64,000 bases of DNA, taken from positions 231,721-295,720 of the forward strand of contig NZ_JARHUI010000003.1 in assembly GCF_029222925.1 (NCBI RefSeq), read 5' to 3'. Under the pieces are notes generated by a model, which saw only the letters and a program-made list of their open reading frames with translations, made no database searches and had not been told where the DNA came from. Positions within the stretch are counted from its first letter, which is position 1. Every line of letters begins with the position of its first letter. Shown in pieces: positions 1-12,000 of this stretch. The DNA is from Algoriphagus sp. CAU 1675. Its GTDB lineage: Bacteria > Bacteroidota > Bacteroidia > Cytophagales > Cyclobacteriaceae. The position numbers and the translations under genes are program-made.

Positions 1-3000
1 TTTTATCACAACAGTATCCACAACACAGGCAGCGGGGATGGGCTGTATTACAGTGGTTGGGCCTCTGCGGGCAATGATTTTGTAAACAACATTTTTAAGG
101 GGAATACGGGCTATTCGGTGGAGGTAGCGATTTCAACGGGCTTGGTGACAATGGATTATAATGACCTGTACACCTCGGGGACGTATTTGGCCCGGTGGGG
201 AACCACCAATGCTACTGACCTAGCGACTTGGCAGTCGCTGTCCTCCAAGGATGCGAATTCCTTGAATGAAGATCCTTTATTTGTTTCGGATACGGACTTA
301 ACACCCCAAAATCCAGTACTTACAGAAGCTGGAACAGATTTAACTGCTTTTGTCTCCACAGATATTGATGGTAATCCACGAACGGTTCCTGTAAGTATCG
401 GAGCAGTGGAATTTGCGCAAGCAGGAGAACCTTTAATTGGGGAATATACGATTGATCCAAACGGATCTGGGGAACGGAATTTTGTTTCCTTCGCGGCTTC
501 TTCTGAAGCCTTGCGGGTTAATGGAATTTCTGGTAAAGTTGATTTTTTTGTTGCGGATGGTACCTATGAAGAGCAGTTGAATTTTGGAGCGGTTCCAGGT
601 GCTTCCTCAGAGTTTACTGTCAATTTTAAATCGGCAAGTATTGATCCTTTAGCAGTCATTGTTGTCCATACAGATAATTATACCCTAAAGCTGGACAATG
701 CAGAGCATTACAGCTTCTCAAATATAACTTTCAAGACACTGGGTGTAGCTCAAGTGATTCAAGTGAGAAATCGAGGAGTTAATTTACTTTTTGAAAATAA
801 CATCATTGAAAGTCCAACTACTACCAATACTTCGGGTGCAAGAGGTGGAATCGATGTTTCTGGAACTTTCACGGAAAATATCAGAATTCTGAAAAATAGG
901 ATATCGGGAGGTGCCTATGGAATATATGTTAAGGGTGCAAGTTCTTCATCTAGAGTTGGACAGGTATTGGTTTCTGAAAATGAGTTGAGTGGAATTCATT
1001 TCCGCTCTATCTATCTCAACTATACCCAAGCCCCTGAAGTGGTGGGAAACACAGTCACTACTACTTCCACAGCAGACCAGATCGCTATTCTTCTGGAGAA
1101 CAACTCTGATGGATCCTTGGTGAAAAATAACCGGGTAACCAGTGTGGATGGCAATGCTTTGAGAATAGTCAATTCCGCAGGAAATACAGGTTCTCCAAAC
1201 TTGGTATACAATAATTTCTTACAGGGAAAAGGAAGCAATAGAATAGTCTACCTTTCCAATACCACTCATCTTTTATTTTATCATAATGCTGTTTGGAACC
1301 AAGGCAATGGGGCTAGTTTGGAATATGCTTCCAGCGGATCCAATAATCAGTTGGTCAATAATATATTCCAGGGAACCAGTGGCTATGCCCTTCGAATTGG
1401 TGCACCCGCAGCATTCGTTAACATTGATTACAATAATCTATTTAGCTCAGGGTCTTTGCTCGGACGATGGGGTAATTCTGATGCCACTGATCTAGATGCT
1501 TGGAAAGCACTATCCGGTACGGACTCGAATTCCCTGACCGTGGATGCTCAATTTGTTTCTTCTTTGGATCTTACTCCACAAGAAGATGCTTTAGCTGTTA
1601 ATGGTGCTGATTTAACAGCTATTGTTTCGGAGGATATTAATGGAGTTCCTCGATTGGTTCCTGTGAGTATAGGTGCCGTGCAGTTCTTCTCTGACAATGG
1701 ACGGGATTTGGCTATCAGTGAAATCATTTCTCCTGACTCCAATTGTTTCTTGAGCGATCAAGAACAGATTCAAGTTCGTATTTCCAATGTTGGAACATCA
1801 TTTATTGGGAATATTACGCTGACCTATCAAGTCCTTGGAGGAGCTTTGGTGGAAGAAGTATTGCCTTCTTCTATTGTTTTGGCTCCTGGTCAAAGCTATA
1901 CCTATACCTTTGAACAAGCAGCGGACTTAAGTCAAAAAGGGGATTATACGATTGTGGTAGGGGTTTTGGAAGCTGATGAAAATCTTACGAATAATGAACT
2001 TTCAAAAACCATTACCCACTTCCCTGAACCTAACGTCAGTTTAACTGGGAATACCACAATTTGTAAAGGGGAATTCACAGCCTTGATTGCCGATGGAGGA
2101 GTTAGTTATTTATGGATGCACAATGGAAGCACAGTCCAAGGGCTAAGTGTTCAACCTACGGAAACTACTACTTATACGGTTCTGATTACCGATGAGAATG
2201 GGTGTTCGGTTGAAAAATCAATTACTGTTACGGTTAATCAGCTTCCACAAATTGAATATGTGGGAGATGCAGGATTTGAATCGTCTTATGTTTCTCCTAC
2301 AGTTGGTGTTAATTCCACCGAATTCATATTCCGATTTAAATACACCGAATCTTCAGGGCTTTTACCTGCTGCAGGTTTCCCTAAATTGACTTTAAAAAGC
2401 TTTATTGAAACTCGGGAAATTGTAATGTTTGAAGAGGATCCAAGTGATTTGGATGTGACTGATGGGAAAATTTATCGGGCTCTGGTTACAAACTTAGCCG
2501 AGGATGCCAATTGGGAATCTCAAATCGCAGTTCGTACCTCAGAAGGCTGTGAAGTAAACTCAGGTTGGGTTGCTACACCTTTAGTAACAAGTGATTTATT
2601 GGATGTTGGGATTTTTGCTGGTGATATCCTATTTAGCAATGATGAACCTGGAGTTGGAGATGAATTTACGATTACGGGAATTGTTAGGAATACCTCTGAT
2701 TTTCCAGCAGAAAACTTCGTAGTCTCTGTATATGATGATGAGCAATTTATTGCTTCTCAAACCGTAGATTTTGTTGCTCCACAGGACACGGTTTGGGTTC
2801 AATTCCAGTATGCTTTTTCAGTATCAGGATATCATGAAGTCAAAGTGATTTTGGATGAAACCAATGTACTGGATGAGAAAAACGAACTCAATAATTTTGC
2901 CATCCGGTTTTATGCATTGCCAGAAGGGATCAATGTTACTTCATCTGTTAATCCGTCTACCATATTTCCAAATCAAAGTTTCACGGTATCTGGTGTAGCA

Positions 3001-6000
3001 AGTTATTTTGGGCTAGACCTTGCAATTACTCCAAAGGTTTCTGGAGCTACTGTAAGACTTACGATGAGTAATGGCCAGGAAAAACAAACAATAACAAATT
3101 CTGCCGGAGGATTTTATTCCACTTTCACCGGTCCTTTTGAAATTGGTACTTACACTATCACAGGCGAGGTGGATGAAGGTAGGTTTGTTCAATCTTTTGG
3201 ACCATTAACCATTCAAGTGGTAGAAGACAATTCTGGGGAAACTGTAAAACTTCCTGATCTTGAAACTCAATTCTCCTTATTTCCAAAAGAAGGAAGAGGT
3301 TATTATTTGCGTGGTGAAACCATAGAGGGTACTGCACGGGTAACCAATAGGGGTGATGCACCAGCTGAAAACTTTGTGTTCAGGTATTCCTCTTGTCAAG
3401 GAGTAATTGGAGAGGTATTTATTCCACTTTTGCAGCCGGGAGAATTTATTGAATATCCTTTTGTAACTACAATTTCTGATTCTGCTTTATTAAATAGTTG
3501 TTTTGGATATCTAGATTATTGCTATTTCTCAGCTACTGCAGATTATTTTGGTCAGGTATCTGAAAGCTCTGAATCCAATAATACGGTTCAAATTTCAAAA
3601 AGGATATTTGCTGAGAAGCCTGATATCAAACCTGAAAAATCTTCTCCTTCGACTTTCAATTTAAAGGATCCTTATACCTTAAGGGTTTCTGCAAGAAATC
3701 TTGGAGGGGTAGCTAATGCAGTGCCTTTTACAATGAAAGTTTATATCGATGGGGTTGAAGTCGATTCAAGGTTGATTTCTGAAAATATTGAAAACTGCGA
3801 TCGTTCACAGCTCTATTCTTTGAGCTGGTTGTTTACAACGACGGATGATAAAGTAATTCGAATTGAGGCCGATACACCGATTGGATCTGGCGTTATTGAT
3901 GAGTTTGATGAAACCAATAATGTCTTGGAGTTTACGATAAGATACTCCCCTAAGAAACCCGATCTAGATACTTATTATCAGCGATTTAAAATTGAGCCAA
4001 GCCATCCAAATCTTGGAGAGACATTTAAAATCAAACGTCTTTATCGAAATATTGGACGAACTGCAACTGCCGCTCCATTTACGAATTCATTTATAATTAA
4101 TGAAAATGGTGTAGAACGGGTGATTAGTAATCGCATAGAAGATTCGATTGAACCAGGAGGTTCCAGAACTGATAGTATCTATACCAGTTTAACAACTTAT
4201 GGTAATAATCGAATCGATTATCTACTGGATGCTAATTCTGAAATTTCTGAGTCAAATGAGTCGAATAATGCAGGTTTTGGTTTCTTATGTGTTGATTTTT
4301 CACTGGCATCAAGTTCATTTTATTTTTACAATGCTTGGCGGGGTAATTACCAAATTTATACGGAGCAGTTTTTGACTGCTAATATCCAAAACACTGGGCT
4401 TTTTGATTCAGAGGAGGTATCAGTAAAATTCTATTTGGATGATGTAGAGATTGCCAGTACAGTTGTTCCTAATATTCTTGGCGGTTCAGCATCATTTGTC
4501 CAGTTACCGTATGTATTTGTTGAAGCAGGTACTTTCACTTTGAAAGTAGTGGTAGATGAGGAAGGGAAATATACGGAGTGTCAAGAGGACAATAATGAAT
4601 TTAGCAAGCAGATCACGATTCTTACTCCGGGTCCAGATCTTTCGGTTGAACCTCAATTTATATCTCCCACTAAACTAAATCCAGATCTTGGTGAACCTGT
4701 TAATTTCTTTGTTTCCTATGAGAATTTGGGAGTGGTTCCTTCTGGTCCTTTTAAAGTAAGGTTATTGGTTGATGGCCAGCAAATAGGAGAGGACGCACAA
4801 GTCAGTGGGGTAGCAGCAGGTGAAGATGGAACAGTAGCTATTTCGGATACTTATTCCTCAACAATTGGTGGTCTCAAAACACTGGAAGCCATTATTGATG
4901 TCTTGGAAGAGCAGCCCGATAGAAATAGGGATAATAATACAGCGCTCCGAAGCATATTTGTGGGTGATGCGCCAAACCTTCGATTTGCTGATTTAATTTT
5001 CAGTAATGATTGTCCTAAAAATGGAGACGAAGTATTACTTACAGCAAGCATTTTCAATGAAGGAGATGTAGGTACAGAAGCAACACTGAAGTTTTACTAC
5101 AAATCCGGGGAAAGCCTTGATGAAATTTCTCGAGATTTAATAACTGTCGGACCCCAAGATACGGTAGAGGTGTCTGTTCCGATTACGCTTTTAAGTAACA
5201 CCTTTACTATTTATGCAGAGTTATCAGGAGCAGACCCAATTGAATATGATATTCTCGACAATAGTATTGAAAAAGCATTCTGTACAAATGTTGTAGCCGA
5301 ATACACTTTGACAACTAGTGTGGTTGGGGAAGGAATAATTGTTCGAGATCCTAATCAAAATCAATTCTTGGATGGAAATACCGTTTCCCTGAACCCGATT
5401 CCTGCAGAGGGATGGAGTTTTGTACAGTGGTCAGGTGATGCTACTGGTTCCGACAATCCACTTCAGCTCAGCATGGATGCAGATAAGCAGGTGGTTGCTG
5501 AATTTGTGGAGAACTTTAGAATAAGGTTAGGAGTAACCAATGAGTCCTGTTTTGAAGCAGGAGATGGAAAACTTCAGGTAAATGTATTTGCAGGATTGCC
5601 TCCGTACACCATTGAATGGTATAAGAATGGTCAGCTTTTGCCTGATACTGGTATTTTACTAGAAAATCTGTCAGCTGGATCCTATGAAGTTCGGGTTACT
5701 GATTCCAATTCGGAAACCTTAACCGAACAGGTTGAATTGATTGTAGGGGATTTCCAATATCCTGTGATTGATATCCCGACTGAAATCACCTTATTCTTGG
5801 ATCAAAGTGGTTCCACGTTATTGACTGTCGAAATGCTAAATGATGCTTCATTCGACAATTGTGGTATCAGTTCCAAATATTTCAATGAAGGAGTAACATC
5901 GATTCCATTTGGATGTGGAGATGTTGGTCAATCTATTTCTGTTGACTTCAAAGTCGTTGATACAAATGGAAACATCTCTGTAAAATCCTTTAATGTACTT

Positions 6001-9000
6001 GTGTTGGATGAATTGAAGCCGGTCATCACGAATGTTCCAGCCAACATCTCGGTGAACAACGATGCAGGAGTCTGTGGAACGGTGGTAACCTGGACTGAAC
6101 CGATTGCTTCGGACAACTGTGAAATCGCAACCTTCGCTTCTGATCATACTTCAGGTGATGCGTTCCCGGTAGGCGAAACATTGGTGACCTATACGGCAAT
6201 CGATATCCACGGCAATACCGAGACGGCGAGCTTCACGGTGACTGTTACGGACAACGAGCTTCCTGTCATTACGAATGTTCCAGCCGACATCTCGGTGAAC
6301 AACGATACAGGAGTCTGCGGAGCGGTAGTGACTTGGACCGAACCGATTGCGGCAGATAACTGTGGAATTGAAAGCTTCAATGCGGACCAGGTGAATGGCG
6401 CAGTCTTCCCAGTTGGCACTACAACGGTAACCTATACGGCAACCGATATCCACGGCAATTCCGAGACAGCGAGCTTCACGATAACCGTTACAGACAATGA
6501 GCTTCCTGTCATCACGAATGTCCCAGCCAATATCTCGGTGAACAACGATCCGGGAGTCTGCGGAGCGGTGGTAAGCTGGACCGAACCGATTGCTTCGGAC
6601 AACTGTGAAATCGGAACCTTCACTTCTGATTACACTTCAGGTGATGAGTTCCCAGTAGGTGAAACCACTGTAACCTACACGGCGACCGATGTTCATGGCA
6701 ATACCGAGACGGCGAGCTTCACGGTTACTGTTACGGACAATGAGCTTCCTGTCATTACAAATGTTCCAGCCAATATCTCGGTGAACAACGATGCAGGAGT
6801 CTGCGGAGCGGTGGTAAGCTGGACCGAACCGATTGCTTCGGACAACTGTGAAATCGGAACCTTCACTTCTGATTACACTTCAGGTGATGAGTTCCCAGTA
6901 GGTGAAACCACTGTAACCTACACGGCGACCGATGTTCATGGCAATACCGAGACGGCGAGCTTCACGGTTACTGTTACGGACAATGAGCTTCCTGTCATTA
7001 CGGATGTTCCAACCGACATCTCGGTGAACAATGATGCGGGAGTCTGCGGAGCGGTGGTAACCTGGACTGAACCAAATGCTTCGGACAACTGTGGAATAGA
7101 TAGCTTCACTTCTGATTACACTTCAGGCGATGAGTTCCCGGTAGGCGAAACATTGGTGACCTATACGGCAACCGATATCCATGGCAATATGGAGACAGCG
7201 AGCTTCACGATAACCGTTACGGACAACGAGCTTCCTGTGATCTCCACTATGCCAGCCAAAATCTCGGTGAACAACGATCCGGGAGTCTGCGGAGCGGTGG
7301 TAAGCTGGAATGAACCGAATGCTTCGGACAACTGTGGAATAGATAGCTTCACAGCTGATCAGGTAAACGGATCAGTCTTCCCAGTTGGAGAAACTACTGT
7401 TACCTATACCGCTAGGGATATCCATGGCAATGAAGAAACAGCCAGCTTCACGGTAACCGTTACGGACAATGAGCTTCCTGTCATTACAAATGTTCCAGCC
7501 AACATCTCGGTGAACAACGATGCAGGAGTCTGCGGAGCGGTGGTAGCCTGGACCGAACCGAATGCTGCTGACAACTGTGGTATTGAAAGCTTCACAGCTG
7601 ATCAGGCAAACGGATCAGTCTTCCCGGTAGGAGAAACTACTGTTACCTATACCGCTAGGGATATCCATGGCAATGAAGAAACAGCCAGCTTCACGGTAAC
7701 GGTATCGGACAATGAGCTTCCTGTCATTACGAATGTTCCAGCCAACATCACGGTTAACAATGATGCGGGAGTCTGCGGAGCGGTGGTAAGCTGGACTGAA
7801 CCAAATGCCTCGGACAACTGCGGCATTGAAAGCTTCACAGCGGATCAGGTGAATGGATCTGTCTTCCCAGTTGGAGAAACTACGGTTACTTATACCGCTA
7901 CGGATATCCATGGCAATATCGAGACAGCGAGCTTTACGATAACCGTAACTGACAATGAGCTTCCTGTCATTACGAATGTTCCAGCCAACATCTCGGTGAA
8001 CAACGATACAGGAGTCTGCGGAGCGGTAGTGACTTGGACTGAACCGATTGCGGCAGATAACTGTGGAATAGAAACCTTTACTTCAGATTTTGCCAGTGGA
8101 TCAGCCTTCCCAGTTGGAGAAACTACGGTTACTTATACCGCTACCGATATCCACGGCAATACCGAGACAGCGAGCTTTACGGTGACTGTTACGGACAATG
8201 AGATTCCGGTCATTACAAATGTTCCAGCTAACATCTCGGTGAACAACGATCCAGGAGTTTGCGGAGCGGCTGTAACCTGGACTGAACCGAATGCTGCCGA
8301 CAACTGCGGTATTGCAAGCTTCACTTCTGATTACACTTCAGGTGATGAGTTCCCGGTAGGCGAAACATTGGTGACCTATACAGCAACCGATATCCATGGT
8401 AATACAGCGACAGCGAGCTTCACGATAACCGTTACGGATAATGAGCTTCCTGTCATTACGAATGTTCCAGCCAATATCTCGGTGAACAATGATCCGGGAG
8501 TTTGCGGAGCGGTGGTAACCTGGATCGAACCAGATGCGGCAGATAACTGCGGTATTGAAAGCTTTACAGCCGATCGAGTGAATGGAGCAGTCTTCCCAGT
8601 AGGTGAAACCACGGTAACCTACACAGCGACCGATGTTCATGGCAATACCGAGACGGCGAGCTTCACGGTTACTGTTACGGACAATGAGCTTCCTGTCATT
8701 ACAAATGTTCCAGCCAATATCTCGGTGAACAACGATCCAGGAGTTTGCGGGGCTGTGGTGACTTGGGCCGAACCGATTGCGGCAGATAACTGTGGAATAG
8801 AAACCTTTACTTCAGATTTTGCCAGTGGATCAGCCTTCCCAGTTGGAGAAACTACGGTTACTTATACCGCTACGGATATTCATGGCAATGCTGAAACAGC
8901 GAGCTTTACGATAACCGTTACGGATAATGAGCTTCCGGTCATTACAAATGTTCCAGCTAACATCTCGGTGAACAACGATCCGGGAGTCTGCGGAGCGGTA

Positions 9001-12000
9001 GTGACTTGGGCCGAACCGATTGCTTCGGACAACTGTGAAATCGCCACCTTCACTTCTGATCACATTTCAGACGAAGTCTTCCCGGTTGGCATCACGACAG
9101 TAACCTATACGGCAACCGATATCCACGGCAATACCGAGACAGCGAGCTTCACGGTTACTGTTACGGACAATGAGCTTCCTGTCATTACGAATGTTCCAAC
9201 CAATATCTCGGTGAACAACGATGAAGGAGTCTGCGGAGCGGTAGTGACTTGGACCGAACCGATTGCGGAAGATAACTGCGGTATTGAAAGCTTTACAGCC
9301 GATTACACTTCAGGTTATGAGTTCCCAGTAGGCACCACGACAGTAATCTATACAGCGACCGATATCCATGGCAATATTGAGACATCGAGCTTTACGGTGA
9401 CTGTTACGGACAATGAGCTTCCTGTCATTACGAATGTTCCAACCGACATCTCGGTGAACAACGATCCGGGAGTTTGCGGAGCGGTGGTAACCTGGATCGA
9501 ACCAGATGCGGCAGATAACTGCGGTATTGAAAGTTTTACAGCCGATTACGCTTCAGGTGATGAGTTCCCGGTAGGCGAAACATTGGTGACCTATACAGCA
9601 ACCGATATCCATGGTAATACAGCGACAGCGAGCTTCACGATAACCGTTACGGATAATGAGCTTCCTGTCATTACGAATGTTCCAGCCAATATCTCGGTGA
9701 ACAACGATCCGGGAGTTTGCGGAGCGGTGGTAACCTGGATCGAACCAGATGCGGCAGATAACTGCGGTATTGAAAGCTTTACAGCCGATTACGCTTCAGG
9801 TGATGAGTTCCCAGTAGGCGAAACATTGGTGACCTATATGGCAACCGATATCCACGGAAATATGGAGACAGCAAGCTTCACGATCACCGTTACGGACAAT
9901 GAGCTTCCTGTCATTACGAATGTTCCAGCCAACATCTCGGTGAACAACGATGCAGGAGTTTGCGGAGCAGTGGTGAGCTGGATCGAACCAAATGCGGCAG
10001 ATAACTGCGGTATTGAAAGCTTTACAGCCGATTACACTTCAGGTGATGAGTTCCCGGTAGGCACCACGACGGTAACCTACACGGCGATCGATATCCACGG
10101 CAATTCCGAGACAGCAAGCTTCACGGTGACCGTTACGGATAATGAGCTTCCTGTCATTACGAATGTTCCAACCGACATCTCGGTGAACAACGATGCAGGA
10201 GTCTGCGGAGCGGTGGTAAGCTGGACTGAACCAAATGCTTCGGACAACTGTGGAATTGAAAGCTTCAATGCGGACCAGGTGAATGGCGCAGTCTTCCCGG
10301 TAGGTATCACGACAGTAACCTATACAGCTACTGATATCCACGGAAATACCGAGACAGCGAGCTTCACGGTGACTGTTACGGACAACGAGCTTCCTGTCAT
10401 TACATGTCCTAATAATATAAGCTCAACCGTTGAGTTTGGACAGATCGGTAAAGTGATTACTTATGACCTACCTACTACAACTGATAATTGTGGAGTACCA
10501 ACCATGGAATTGATCAGTGGTTTGCCAAGTGGAGAAGTTTTCCCTGTGGGAATTACTACGGTGACTTATAAAGCAACTGATACTGCGGGAAATTCTGCTG
10601 AATGTAGCTTTACTGTAACTATTACTGAAAGCGCGGATAATGAAGACCCAGTAATCAATGATTGTCCTTCTGACATTAATGTGTCAAATGACTCTGGCAA
10701 TTGTGGAGCGGTGGTGACTTGGACAGAACCAATAGCTACGGACAATAGTGGCTCAGTATCATTGATAAGCAATTATGAACCTGGTTCAATATTCCCTGTG
10801 GGAACTACTGAGGTGATTTACACTGCTACCGATGCGGCTGGTAATCAGTCTATTTGTAGATTCAATGTAATAGTAACTGACAATGAATTGCCAAATGTTC
10901 TAACTCAAGATCTGGAATTCAGCATAGATGAAGCGGATATAATTACAGTGGATCCATTGGATATTGATAATGGTTCATCTGATAATTGTGGAATTGAAAG
11001 TTATAGCCTGAGCAAAACAACGTTTACTTCTGCGGATGAAGGAGTGAATTCTGTTGTCTTGACGGTTATTGACATTCATGGAAATCAAAATTCTGCTTCT
11101 GCTTTTGTTACAATTATTCTCAATTCGGTAGATCCTGGAGATATAGATTCAGATAATGATGGATTTACTCCGAATCAAGGGGATTGTGACGATTCAGATG
11201 CGACAGTTTATCCGGGAGCACCAGAAGTATGTGACGGTATGGACAACAACTGCGACGGAACGATTGACGAAGGTGTACAGACTGCATTCTACATTGATGA
11301 AGACGGAGACGGATATGGTGCGGCAAACTCAACTCCTGTTTATGATTGCTCTGCTCCTGATGGGTATGTGCCTAATAATTATGATTGCAATGATGGGGAT
11401 GAACTGATAAACTCCTTCTCACTTCAAAACTGCGAAAACAATCCTTGTCTTGAGGAAGAGGTAATCCATTCAATTTCTGGTCCATTAGACCCACATGAGG
11501 TAAACTCTTCAATTAGTGTTTTAGCCGAAGTTACAGGGGAAGTAGTAACTGCTAAATGGATTTGGGATGATGGTGAAGAAACAGTCTTGAGTTCTCCATT
11601 TACTGATTATTCAGCTAGCCATATTTATACCACGCCTGGTGTTTATCAAATTAGCTTAGTTCTTACTGATGAATGTGGAAATGAAACAGTAGGCTACACA
11701 GATTTGGCCGTAATATTTGATCCAAACGGAGGCTTTGTCACTGGGGGTGGATGGATTTGGTCGCCTAAAGGCTCTATGCCTAGCGACTATGAAGCAGAAG
11801 GTCGTGCCAACTTCGGGTTTGTAGCTAAGTATAGAAAAGGAAGTAATAAGGTAGATGGCCATACCGAGTTCCAATTCAAGAATGGTGACTTGACCTTTAA
11901 CAGTACTTCGCATGAGGATATGTCCTTGGTTGTTGCTGGCTATAAAGCTATCTACAAGGGGATAGGTAGGGTGAATGGAATAGATGGTTATTCTTTTATG

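Noticed and set aside
118..120. GTG as the start of the giant adhesin
   Set aside because: The same frame is open all the way to base 1 with good beta-helix coding character, so the gene simply starts outside the window.
5848..10341. Many 60-100-codon reading frames on the minus strand, about 243 bp apart, inside the adhesin
   Set aside because: They are the antisense of the HYR repeats and repeat for that reason only.
6019..10392. Regularly spaced repeats as a possible CRISPR array
   Set aside because: Units are 243 bp, coding, contiguous and lack unique spacers.
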